The position numbers were made by a program, and so were the translations under genes. This document shows, in pieces, positions 29,853 to 37,258 of a DNA stretch of 64,000 bases. The notes beneath the pieces were generated by a model, which saw only the letters and a program-made list of their open reading frames with translations, ran no database searches and was not told the DNA's origin. The stretch's first letter is position 1. Every line of letters starts with the position of its first letter. This stretch comes from Reichenbachiella agarivorans (lineage in GTDB: Bacteria > Bacteroidota > Bacteroidia > Cytophagales > Cyclobacteriaceae), in the NCBI RefSeq assembly GCF_025502585.1, contig NZ_CP106679.1, positions 4,123,501 through 4,187,500 on the forward strand, given 5' to 3'.

Positions 29853-29883
29853 CAAAGTTAGGTTCAGGCCCTTCTTTCCACAA
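29853..29883 (-). promoter_or_regulatory. Promoter of the response-regulator gene
   Basis: On the minus strand, TTG (29881-29883) is followed after 20 bp by TAACTTTG (29853-29860). Both elements and the spacing fit the Bacteroidota sigma-A consensus. The -7 box is 28 bp before the ATG. Confidence 0.7.
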
Positions 29884-29947
29884 TCCTACATTCTCGCCAT
29901 TTATTTCTAAGCAAAAAGACCTAGATGCATTCAGGATTGACATTATC

Positions 29948-29978
29948 TTGCTGCTTTACTCATACTGGATTATCTTTA
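29948..29978 (+). promoter_or_regulatory. Promoter of the NarL-type regulator gene
   Basis: TTG at 29948-29950, a 20-bp spacer, then TATCTTTA at 29971-29978, one base off TAnnTTTG. It lies 50 bp before the ATG. Confidence 0.5.
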
Positions 29979-30028
29979 GCGACCAGCCAGTTTGAAACTC
30001 AACAATTCCTATTTAATCACTCACAAAC

Positions 30029-30664
30029 ATGACAAGCGTAATACTCGCAGATGATCATAGTGTGGTCCGAAAAGGCCTCAAATTATTGCTCGAAGAATGT
30101 GGCACCATCATAGTCGTCGCAGAAGCTAGCTCTGGAGAGCAGGCCCTAGAGTTGGTCAAAGAACACAAGCCAGATGTGTTGGTCACTGACATCTCTATGC
30201 CTGGCATGTCGGGGCTGGATCTGATCCCGCTGGTCAAAAAAGCTGCTCCCAAAACACAAATACTGGTACTGTCCACGCACAATGACGAAGAGTACATCCT
30301 CGTGTCCTTCGAAGCAGGTGCCTTGGGCTACCTACCCAAAAACACCAAAGCAGAACAACTCATCGCTGCGGTAGAAAAAATAGCAGAGGGCGAACTCTAC
30401 TACACGCCAGAGGTGGTCGATATACTAGGTGCCTCCCTGATCAAGCGCAGGAGTCCCGGCAAAAGCCTCAAATCCATGCTCACCAAAAGAGAGAAAGAAA
30501 TACTCAAAGAACTGGTCAACGGCGCGACCAACAAAGAAATCGCTGATCACCTATTCCTCAGCACCAGAACGGTCGATTCTCACCGCCGCAACATCATGAA
30601 AAAACTCAACGTCACCAACAGTGCGCAGCTCGTCAAAATGGCAATAGAAAAAAATCTGATTTGA
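30029..30664 (+). CDS. NarL/LuxR-type response regulator
   Basis: This 211-residue regulator has a receiver domain (1-125, acceptor D54 in VLVTDISMPGMSG) and a LuxR-type HTH (about 148-205) with LTKREKEILKELVNGATNKEIADHL. Regulators of this class pair with HisKA_3 kinases; the only one in the window is the multi-PAS kinase at 40885-45141, so they may be partners (inference). The final 61 bp of the gene form one copy of a 71-bp direct repeat whose second copy lies 4074 bp away. Confidence 0.95.
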   Translation: MTSVILADDHSVVRKGLKLLLEECGTIIVVAEASSGEQALELVKEHKPDVLVTDISMPGMSGLDLIPLVKKAAPKTQILVLSTHNDEEYILVSFEAGALGYLPKNTKAEQLIAAVEKIAEGELYYTPEVVDILGASLIKRRSPGKSLKSMLTKREKEILKELVNGATNKEIADHLFLSTRTVDSHRRNIMKKLNVTNSAQLVKMAIEKNLI

Positions 30665-30674
30665 GGGGTGGGGT
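30604..30674 (+). repeat. 71-bp direct repeat, copy 1 (regulator 3' end)
   Basis: This copy spans the last 61 bp of the NarL-type regulator plus 10 bp after its stop. It matches 34678-34748 at 69 of 71 positions; the differences are at 30625 (G, T in copy 2, silent) and 30666 (G, C in copy 2, after the stop). Confidence 0.95.
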
Positions 30675-30695
30675 TTTGCTTCTTTGTTCTTTCAT

Positions 30696-31616
30696 TCAGT
30701 TAAATGACCGCCTATATTCCAATGGCGAAAAGCTTGTTTTTGTTTTGAATAACTTACTGAACGACTGTGAGTGTTCAAAGCCTAATGTGTAAGCAATTTC
30801 ACTCACTGACAAGTTGGTAGTTGACAATTTCTCTTTTGCTTTCTCAATCAATTTTTCGTGGATATGTTGTTGTGTGCTTTGGCCCGTCAAGGTTTTCAAC
30901 AAACCACTTAAATAGTTGGGCGATACATTTAGTTCTTTAGCAATATTTTGAACAGTAGGTAATCCACTTTCTATCAAACTATCCTGATTGAAATAATCTT
31001 TCAGTATTTCTTCCAGACGATTTAATATTTTATGGTTGAATATTTTTCTGGTTATGAATTGACGATGATAAAATCTGTCTGAATAATTGAGTAACACTTC
31101 TAGTTGGGCAATGATCAGGGGTTGACTAAACTTGTCAATATTAGAAAGATACTCCTGCCTAATACTTTGAAAAATATTGATAATTGTAGTCTCTTCTTTA
31201 TCTGAAAGGTGTAAGGCTTCATTGGCCGAGTAACTAAAAAAGTCGTACTGTTTTATGGATTTTGCCAATGGGTTTTGCCATAAAAAATCGGGATGAATGA
31301 GCAGCATCCATCCCGAAAGCTTATAATCCCCTTCTGTTTCGACTGAAAAAACCTGTTTGGGAGCGATGAAAAACATGACGCCTTCATCAAAATCGTAGGT
31401 TTGCTGACCATATTTGTACTTTACCGTAGAATCAATATTTCTTTTTAACGCAATAGAGTAAAAATCAAATATCCAACTGGTTTGCTCATCAGTTGAAAGA
31501 TTCCTTACTTCATCCAAATTTATAACACTCATCAATGGGTGTTCTGGTTTAGGTAAGCCTCGGAATCGATGGTATTCGCTAATTGTTTTGATATGATGAG
31601 GCGCTATGTTTTTCAT
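30696..31616 (-). CDS. AraC-family regulator
   Basis: This 306-residue protein has an N-terminal sensing domain with YDFDEGVMFFIAPKQVFSVE and a C-terminal AraC HTH pair (about 205-305) ending FSKLFKTKTSFSPLEYRRSFN. It is clearly paralogous to the protein at 32699-33610 (shared PKPEHPL/PKPIHPL and QTYDFDEGVM/GHYDFDEGVM). It lies 9 bp downstream of an NmrA-like oxidoreductase gene and so forms one of two oxidoreductase + regulator modules. It probably controls the expression of its partner. Confidence 0.92.
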   Translation of the reverse strand: MKNIAPHHIKTISEYHRFRGLPKPEHPLMSVINLDEVRNLSTDEQTSWIFDFYSIALKRNIDSTVKYKYGQQTYDFDEGVMFFIAPKQVFSVETEGDYKLSGWMLLIHPDFLWQNPLAKSIKQYDFFSYSANEALHLSDKEETTIINIFQSIRQEYLSNIDKFSQPLIIAQLEVLLNYSDRFYHRQFITRKIFNHKILNRLEEILKDYFNQDSLIESGLPTVQNIAKELNVSPNYLSGLLKTLTGQSTQQHIHEKLIEKAKEKLSTTNLSVSEIAYTLGFEHSQSFSKLFKTKTSFSPLEYRRSFN

Positions 31617-31625
31617 AATCTATGG

Positions 31626-32525
31626 CTATAGTTGATTGTACGCTTCTGCAAAGTCTTGAGCAAAATCTTTCATTTTGACCTTGCCCATCTTCTTGGGTTT
31701 ATGTTCGTTGTAATGTTCGTACAATAAACCACTGTTTATAGCGGCATACATTTCCATCATACCCTCCGCAATGGCTGGTTGCATGCCCGCAGCTGCCAGA
31801 CCTTCTCTCATCTGTTCATCCGTTATGGTTACCCATTTCAAATCTGGGTTTCCTATCGCTTCACCTAAAATAGCTGCCAATTCATTGTAAGTAAGTTCAT
31901 CACTTGTCACATACCGTACTGTTTGGCCAGCAAGTGGTGAGGTAATCTCCTCGGCAATGACGCTAGCAATATCCATGGGTGATACCCACGCATTTACAAC
32001 CTCATCTCCGATATTAGATGCTATAAAACCATGAGCCTTTGCCGAATGAACCTGCGGCAGCAAATTGTAGTAAAATTCGGTAGGACGAACGTGAGTCATA
32101 GCAACATCCGAAGGTAATGCATTGAGTATGCTTTCAACATAAAAAGTGCCCTGAAGTATGCCGTTACCTTCTTTCATATGAGCTCCGATGCTACTTAAGT
32201 TAACGACTTTTTTCACTCCACTTTGCGTTATGGCTTGTGCGTAGTTATTCCCCAGGTCTTTATAATAGGCAAGTAAATCAAGATCATGGTCAAAATAGTT
32301 TGCCGGTGGCACCATACAAAATACAGCATCCGCACCTGTAAATGCTGAAGTAATAAAATCAACATCTTTTATAGAGCCAATGGCTGCTGTCGCTCCCATA
32401 GCTTCAATGTCGTTTTGCCGTTCGGCGTTACTGCTTATCACTGTTACCGAATGTCCTTTTTGTACCAACTCCTGCGTTAGCGGTCTACCTATATGGCCTA
32501 ATGAACCTGCAAGTGTAATTTTCAT
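31626..32525 (-). CDS. NmrA-like NAD(P)-binding oxidoreductase
   Basis: This 299-residue atypical short-chain dehydrogenase begins with a Rossmann dinucleotide motif GSLGHIGRP at residues 5-13. It carries the pattern of NmrA/quinone-oxidoreductase-2-type proteins (VVNLSSIGAH, HVRPTEFYYN), without the YxxxK of classical dehydrogenases. Members bind NAD(P)H and reduce quinones or electrophiles, or act as redox sensors. The ATG at 32525 starts directly at the first beta strand; an upstream extension to 32564 lacks homology. The AraC gene follows after 9 bp. Confidence 0.85.
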   Translation of the reverse strand: MKITLAGSLGHIGRPLTQELVQKGHSVTVISSNAERQNDIEAMGATAAIGSIKDVDFITSAFTGADAVFCMVPPANYFDHDLDLLAYYKDLGNNYAQAITQSGVKKVVNLSSIGAHMKEGNGILQGTFYVESILNALPSDVAMTHVRPTEFYYNLLPQVHSAKAHGFIASNIGDEVVNAWVSPMDIASVIAEEITSPLAGQTVRYVTSDELTYNELAAILGEAIGNPDLKWVTITDEQMREGLAAAGMQPAIAEGMMEMYAAINSGLLYEHYNEHKPKKMGKVKMKDFAQDFAEAYNQL

Positions 32526-32595
32526 CTTTTCTGTTTTTATGTGCTTTGCAAAATTGCTTAACAAAATTCCGCAGAAACAGAAGGACGTTTGTAGT

Positions 32596-32603
32596 CAAAT
32601 ATA
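32596..32603 (-). promoter_or_regulatory. Promoter -7 box of the NmrA/AraC module
   Basis: The minus strand reads TATATTTG, an exact TAnnTTTG match, 71 bp before the oxidoreductase start. No clear -33 TTG is visible. Confidence 0.45.
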
Positions 32604-32698
32604 TGATTGTTGTAGGCTAATGTAAGGTCTGTTCTTTTTCTTTCATTTAAGAACTAAAACCGCTGTTTTTAAATCTGTTGCAAGCAGTAGATTTTTTT

Positions 32699-33610
32699 TC
32701 AATTAAATGATGCTCTGAATTGCAATGGTGATTGTTGTGTGTTTTTTTTAAACATAGTACTGAATGATTGAGGGTATTCAAACCCTAAATCATAAGCGAT
32801 TTCCTTTATGCTAAGATTAGTTGTGGAAAGTAGTTCTTTCGCTCTTTCAACTATGGATTCTTGAATATGGGTTTGCGCATTTCTGCCGGTAGTATTTTTT
32901 AATAAATCACTCAAATAATTAGGAGAGATATTGAGCTTTTCTGCAAAATAGTTGACTGTGGGAACACCCGACAGTGTAGCATTACTTTTTAAGTACACAT
33001 CCATTAATTCTTCCATTTTTATGACAATATCATTATTCACAGAACTTCGTGTCAAAAACTGCCTATTATGAAAACGCTTTGCGTAATTCAGAAGCAAGTC
33101 AATATGCGACACTATTACATCTTGACTATAATGGTCAATGTTGTTTTTTAGTTCATCTTGCATTTGATGCATTAGGGACATAATGATATGGTCTTCTTTT
33201 TCAGAAAGGTGAAGCGCTTCTGCGGTTGAATAGGAGAAAAATCCATAATTATCAATATGCTTTCCTAATTCATAATGTCGTATTAAGTCAGGTTTAAAAA
33301 CCATCATATATCCTGACACAGGGTCATCTGCAGGATTTGCGACAGAAAAGATTTGACCTGGTTTGGTAAAACTCATTACGCCTTCATCAAAATCATAATG
33401 ACCTTGTCCGTACCGAAATTTGCCTGAAGCCCCTTTTTTAATCGCTACGCAATAGAAATCATAATAAAAGCTGCTCCATATCTCATTAGAATCGAATTTC
33501 AAATGCTCAAAATCAATCACGCTTATTAAAGGATGAATTGGTTTTGGCAAATTGAATAATCTATGAAGTTCAGATATTGATTCAATTTTATATGGAGCAG
33601 CTTTTTTCAC
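32699..33610 (-). CDS. AraC-family regulator
   Basis: This 303-residue protein is a paralogue of the AraC protein at 30696-31616 in both the sensing domain and the HTH region (FEYPQSFSTMFKKNTQQSPLQFRASFN). I start it at a GTG at 33608-33610 because its first residues (VKKAAPYKIESISELHR) then align with the start of the paralogue (MKNIAPHHIKTISEYHR). The open frame continues upstream into the dehydrogenase gene, but that is out-of-frame overlap. The GTG lies one base after the dehydrogenase stop (TAGTGTG), indicating coupled translation. Confidence 0.9.
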   Translation of the reverse strand: MKKAAPYKIESISELHRLFNLPKPIHPLISVIDFEHLKFDSNEIWSSFYYDFYCVAIKKGASGKFRYGQGHYDFDEGVMSFTKPGQIFSVANPADDPVSGYMMVFKPDLIRHYELGKHIDNYGFFSYSTAEALHLSEKEDHIIMSLMHQMQDELKNNIDHYSQDVIVSHIDLLLNYAKRFHNRQFLTRSSVNNDIVIKMEELMDVYLKSNATLSGVPTVNYFAEKLNISPNYLSDLLKNTTGRNAQTHIQESIVERAKELLSTTNLSIKEIAYDLGFEYPQSFSTMFKKNTQQSPLQFRASFN

Positions 33611-33611
33611 A

Positions 33612-34451
33612 CTATTCTTTTTCAAAATCAGTAGATAAAGATAAAGCTTTCCATTGTTCCATTTCTTCTTTTTCGTTTTTGCGAACTTGCAAAATGGCAT
33701 TGTAACTATCAGAACCTAAAGGAAGATGCAAGGGAGGATTTAGCATTTCTGCAAGTTTAAGCACTAGGGCTGCTAATTTTTTAGGATTTCCTAATTGCTT
33801 ACCATCAAACCCTGTAAACTGTGCTACCTGTTTATCTAAATTATAGGCATCAATTTTATGTTGCGCCACATTGAGTGTGTCCTCATTCATAAAATTTGTA
33901 CGAAATGTTCCCGGAGCAAGGATAGTTACTTTTACGCCAAAAGGTGCAACTTCTTGAGCCAGCGCTTCTGATAGACCTATAACCGCATATTTTGAAGCGC
34001 TATAGCTTCCGTTAGCAGGATAACTCATATAGCCCATCATAGATGCGATATTAATAATGTGCCCCGATTTTTGATTGCGTAGGTGTGGCAGTACATTTCT
34101 GATGATATGGGTCATTGCAAAAACATTAACATCCATTGTTTTTCTAAACTCGGCATCACTTATTTCTTCGATATTACCCAATAGGTTATACCCTGCATTA
34201 TTGACCACAACATCTATTTGTCCAAATTCATCTATGCCTTTTGAAATAGCATTTTTAACCTCTTTTTCATTGGTGATGTCCAATTTAATGGGGAGTAAAT
34301 TACCCTCGTGATCTTCAATTTTTTCTAAAAGCGTGTCCGTATTTCGAGAAGTTGCAATTACCTTATCTCCATTATCTAAAGCTGCTTTTGTGATTTCAAG
34401 TCCCATCCCTTTAGAGGCCCCTGTAATAAACCAAATTTTCTGTGTACTCAT
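33612..34451 (-). CDS. Short-chain dehydrogenase/reductase
   Basis: This 279-residue classical SDR has the cofactor motif TGASKGMG (10-17), NNAG (84-87) and the catalytic S137, Y150 and K154 (YSASK). It oxidises or reduces a carbonyl/alcohol with NAD(P)H; the substrate is unknown. It is the first gene of the insert flanked by the 71-bp repeats and is coupled to the downstream AraC gene. Confidence 0.93.
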   Translation of the reverse strand: MSTQKIWFITGASKGMGLEITKAALDNGDKVIATSRNTDTLLEKIEDHEGNLLPIKLDITNEKEVKNAISKGIDEFGQIDVVVNNAGYNLLGNIEEISDAEFRKTMDVNVFAMTHIIRNVLPHLRNQKSGHIINIASMMGYMSYPANGSYSASKYAVIGLSEALAQEVAPFGVKVTILAPGTFRTNFMNEDTLNVAQHKIDAYNLDKQVAQFTGFDGKQLGNPKKLAALVLKLAEMLNPPLHLPLGSDSYNAILQVRKNEKEEMEQWKALSLSTDFEKE

Positions 34452-34467
34452 ATTTTTTTGTTTTATA

Positions 34468-34475
34468 CAAAACTA
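34468..34475 (-). promoter_or_regulatory. Promoter -7 box of the SDR/AraC module
   Basis: The minus strand reads TAGTTTTG, an exact TAnnTTTG match, 16 bp before the SDR start codon. The nearest TTG is 26 bp further upstream, a long spacing. Confidence 0.45.
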
Positions 34476-34677
34476 TCGGACACTTAGATGAATAAAGTTT
34501 TCAAATCAAGGCTAAACGTATTCAAATTCAATATTATGATTGAGTTTTTGTCTTATTACCGCTAAAGGTCTTGTGTATGAGCAGTAGCGGATTTTGTGCA
34601 ACTGCTTTTCAAATAACAATATACTTTTACTTAATGGAAAAGCGGTTCAGGTTAACACCCAAACCGCTATTGCTTGT

Positions 34678-34748
34678 ACTCAACGTCACCAACAGTGCTC
34701 AGCTCGTCAAAATGGCAATAGAAAAAAATCTGATTTGAGCGGTGGGGT
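34678..34748 (+). repeat. 71-bp direct repeat, copy 2 (orphan regulator 3' end)
   Basis: This is a detached copy of the last codons, stop codon and 10 following bases of the NarL-type regulator at 30029-30664, with two differences. There is no regulator coding sequence upstream of it. The DNA between the copies holds the two oxidoreductase/AraC modules. Confidence 0.95.
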
Positions 34749-34850
34749 GAGGAATCAATCTTGGACTGGATTCTAGACCAACCATGTGAGAGACACTACT
34801 GATCATTGGGAAGCTTTCCGAGCACTCGGACTACAAGTCCTACGATAAGG

Positions 34851-34873
34851 GTTCGACTTTACAAAAGTCGAAC
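34851..34873. terminator. Hairpin, possible terminator
   Basis: GTTCGACTTT (34851-34860) and AAAGTCGAAC (34864-34873) form a perfect 10-bp stem with a 3-nt loop. It lies between copy 2 of the 71-bp repeat and the attC-like site, and could terminate transcripts leaving the defence operon. Confidence 0.5.
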
Positions 34874-34895
34874 AGCGGGTAGAAAGGTTCATTTT

Positions 34896-34960
34896 GTTGC
34901 CAACGGTTTGTGTATGGTGCGTATCCCGCAGGGTATGCACTATACACCTTGTTAGGCAAC
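34896..34960 (-). repeat. attC-like imperfect palindrome at the 3' end of the defence operon
   Basis: On the minus strand this 65-bp site starts GTTGCCTAAC and ends GTTGGCAAC, near-complementary ends resembling the RYYYAAC and GTTRRRY cores of integron attC sites. Inner arms (34910-34927 and 34931-34947) pair with only three departures around a small loop. The stop codon of the Cap15-like gene lies inside the first core. No integron integrase is in the window, so the attC identity rests on structure alone. Confidence 0.55.
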
Positions 34961-35542
34961 GTTTTTTCTTTTTAGTTTAATATCTCCTGTTGTTTCTCGG
35001 TCAGTCCAATATTGACCTTCCATTTCATTGACTTTATAGCCTTCAAAAATTAGAAGGGTAGAGCCATAATGAATTTCACTTCTTTCTCTAACACTTGATT
35101 TTGGAGTGTTGATATAAGAGTAAATGAGTTGTTCTAATCCACGGTCTTTGTCAATATCAAAAGAAGCTCCAATGCTGTGGCTTCTACTTTCGTTCGTTTT
35201 AATTTTCACTTGAACATTAAAAAAGGTCTGGTTGATTTTTATTTCAGTCAGAATTGGGTCAAGTGACTTTTCATTCCAATTTGACTTCAACTCTCCTGTC
35301 CATTCACCTGACAGATTTGGAAATGGTACAAGCCAAGGATAAAACATCTTCCATTTCCAAGCCCATTTAATAAACACAGTCCATAGAATCACATTTATTG
35401 ATATTGTGGTAGATATATGGCTAACCGCTTTATTTAAGTCTATGCTATCCAAATTCTGAGTTGATATGAAAATGATACCATAGGTAAGGAAGACTAGTCC
35501 TAAAATTGTAAAAGCAAATACTCGAATGTTATAAGTAACCAT
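34952..35542 (-). CDS. cap15: Cap15-type (S-2TM-beta) membrane effector
   Basis: This 196-residue protein has two N-terminal membrane helices (about 7-26 and 44-60) followed by a beta-barrel domain (about 75-195) beginning FPNLSGEWTGEL and ending YWTDRETTGDIKLKR. This is the layout of the S-2TM-beta family: Cap15 of type I CBASS and the effector of Panoptes systems. In CBASS, binding of a cyclic nucleotide to the barrel triggers oligomerisation and inner-membrane damage. It follows the CD-NTase gene by 3 bp. The C-terminal residues NVA and the stop codon are encoded inside the attC-like repeat. Confidence 0.85.
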   Translation of the reverse strand: MVTYNIRVFAFTILGLVFLTYGIIFISTQNLDSIDLNKAVSHISTTISINVILWTVFIKWAWKWKMFYPWLVPFPNLSGEWTGELKSNWNEKSLDPILTEIKINQTFFNVQVKIKTNESRSHSIGASFDIDKDRGLEQLIYSYINTPKSSVRERSEIHYGSTLLIFEGYKVNEMEGQYWTDRETTGDIKLKRKNVA

Positions 35543-35545
35543 AGC

Positions 35546-36439
35546 CTAATATTCTAAGTGATTCCATAATAATACCATGTAGGAGTTAACATCCTGATAA
35601 GTCCATTTTCTCCCAACAAACAAATAGAGTAATTCAGAAACTTCACCCCATTCTTTGCAAGTTTCTTCGTCCTTGGTTTGTTCATATATATAGACTATTG
35701 ACTCTTTTAATCTTTCTGTCCAAGAATCATTGTCATTCATTATGCGATTTGGAACATTCCAAACAAGACACTCTAAAAGAAAAGAGGTGATATTGTCGCT
35801 TACGTTCTCACCATCATCAATCATTTTATAACGGAGCTTTCGGTGCAGTCTGGTAAGTCGTTTAAATCTGCGGTAGGTATTCGAATTTTTGTTTACTCCA
35901 TTTTCTATATGCTGCTTCGGGTAGTTTACCGTAGCTTTTCCTTTATCTGACCAAAATTTAGCACCTAACACATAACTACCATTTTTTGAATACCTTCTAA
36001 AATTCCAAGTAGGTACTACATCTGTTTCGATTCTATTTGTGTTTGCTTTTACGGTTATACATTTATCATTTCTAACTACTTCACTTCTGCCGAATTTATT
36101 TACTAATGCTGTTTCTACATCATCTTTAAACTCTGAATAAGAATAGCCGCTTGACTCTATATGAGCAATATTTACATCTTCTTCGGTTACATCAGGGGGT
36201 AAGTTGAAATAATAGCCACCTGTGTATCTTACATTTATATCAATATCGCTATTCAATCTAACATTTGTGTTATTCGCATACGAACCTTGACCAAAAGTTT
36301 CTGTTGATTTCTTTTTTAGTTTTTCGTCAGAGTTTATGGCGTCTCGAACCATTCGTTCAGAATTTTCAAGTTTTGTCTGTTCTGAATCACTTGGTGGTTT
36401 TGTCCAACTTACTAATTGGTCTTCAGTGTACTTTGCCAT
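35546..36439 (-). CDS. CD-NTase (CBASS cyclic oligonucleotide synthase)
   Basis: This 297-residue protein is a polymerase-beta-fold nucleotidyltransferase of the SMODS/CD-NTase group. It has the motif GQGSYANNTN (50-58; G52-S53) followed by the metal-binding pair D65 and D67 (SDIDINV) and the third acidic residue D140 (ETDVVPTW). The C-terminal half is helical, as in the family, including the basic segment RRFKRLTRLHRKLR. After phage infection it should make a cyclic di- or oligonucleotide that activates the downstream Cap15-like effector. I cannot assign the clade or product. No Cap2/Cap3 genes are present, so the CBASS core is type I. A GGDEF-like gene lies 4 bp upstream. Confidence 0.9.
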   Translation of the reverse strand: MAKYTEDQLVSWTKPPSDSEQTKLENSERMVRDAINSDEKLKKKSTETFGQGSYANNTNVRLNSDIDINVRYTGGYYFNLPPDVTEEDVNIAHIESSGYSYSEFKDDVETALVNKFGRSEVVRNDKCITVKANTNRIETDVVPTWNFRRYSKNGSYVLGAKFWSDKGKATVNYPKQHIENGVNKNSNTYRRFKRLTRLHRKLRYKMIDDGENVSDNITSFLLECLVWNVPNRIMNDNDSWTERLKESIVYIYEQTKDEETCKEWGEVSELLYLFVGRKWTYQDVNSYMVLLWNHLEY

Positions 36440-36443
36440 ATTA

Positions 36444-37202
36444 TTAGACTATTATTTCTGTACAATTCTTATTCGGTTTCTTTTTAGCACTTTGCAGTGC
36501 TTGATTTACTCTCTCGAGTACTTCCGATTTTAATTCGCCTTGATTATACTCTGTTACTCCGCAACTAACAGTAAAGTTGAAGTTCTTCCCATCAATATTA
36601 AATGTTGAATCTGCAATCAGCTTTCGCTTCCTTTCAGCAGCAATTTGAGCGTTGGAAATAGATGTCTTTTTAGCAATTATAAGAAACTCATCACCACGCA
36701 TGAAATACCTGTAGGTTTCATCAGTTATTCTACTGTCTTTGGTTAAAAGGTTGCCTAATTTTGTAAGAATTTTGTCCGCTACTTCATAGCTATTATCTTC
36801 ATTGAATTTCTTAAAATCATCTATATCTAATAAAATAAAAGATATTGGTTCGTCATTTGAGTTCCAATTGCTTATTAAGTTGTCTATATCTAACTCCAAT
36901 GCTTTATAATTTTTTAGCCCTGTTAATTCATCTATTTGACTATCAGCTTGTATCTTTTTAAATCTTTTATTGAATAATAAATATGATGTGGTAAGGCTTA
37001 TACCAATTAAAACCAAGGAATAAATTAAGATAACCCATAAAGTAATTGATAATTCTAGTTCGAGTTTTTCCTTCGCAATTGGCACGTACTTAAGGACAAG
37101 TACTAAAATGAAGGTAATAAACAAATATTTCAGCAAATCATAGAAGACCTTAGAAAGTACATCCTTTTTAAATTTTGAAAATGAATCTTTTAAATATCTC
37201 AT
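36444..37202 (-). CDS. Membrane GGDEF-like protein (RGDEF) leading the defence operon
   Basis: This 252-residue protein has two membrane helices (about 24-41 and 52-76) and a cytoplasmic GGDEF-fold domain (about 88-245). The domain has DELTGLKNYKAL, the metal-site DIDDF (126-130) and the signature RGDEF (169-173) instead of GGDEF. The usual GHxxGD segment is degenerate (NSYEVADKIL). There is no CRISPR- or EAL-type domain. It could make c-di-GMP or another cyclic dinucleotide, or be an inactive sensor. It is the first of three tightly spaced genes with the CD-NTase and the 2TM-beta effector. GGDEF proteins are uncommon in Bacteroidota, which makes a defence role more likely than a housekeeping one (inference). 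Confidence 0.88.
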   Translation of the reverse strand: MRYLKDSFSKFKKDVLSKVFYDLLKYLFITFILVLVLKYVPIAKEKLELELSITLWVILIYSLVLIGISLTTSYLLFNKRFKKIQADSQIDELTGLKNYKALELDIDNLISNWNSNDEPISFILLDIDDFKKFNEDNSYEVADKILTKLGNLLTKDSRITDETYRYFMRGDEFLIIAKKTSISNAQIAAERKRKLIADSTFNIDGKNFNFTVSCGVTEYNQGELKSEVLERVNQALQSAKKKPNKNCTEIIV

Positions 37203-37216
37203 TGGTTCATTCTAAT

Positions 37217-37258
37217 GTTGCCTAACATTTGAGCATGCGGACAAAAGTTCCGCATACT
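37217..37258 (-). repeat. Degenerate attC-like site upstream of the defence operon
   Basis: The minus strand contains GTTAGGCAAC (37217-37226), an exact GTTRRRY core, preceded by a hairpin with arms 37232-37241 and 37249-37258 (9 of 10 bp paired). The other core expected for a full attC is not recognisable. The bases after the core (CAACATTAGAATGAACC) resemble those after the core at the other end of the operon (CAACAAAATGAACC), giving a direct repeat at the two boundaries. Confidence 0.5.

Noticed and set aside
30604-34748. An insertion sequence or composite transposon
   Set aside because: No transposase, no terminal inverted repeats and no short target duplication; the flanks are copies of a gene end instead.
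35546-36439. Housekeeping nucleotidyltransferase (poly(A) polymerase or tRNA CCA-adding type)
   Set aside because: The GSYxNxT...SDxD layout, the length and the adjacent 2TM-beta effector fit CD-NTases; the RNA-binding domains of the housekeeping enzymes are absent.
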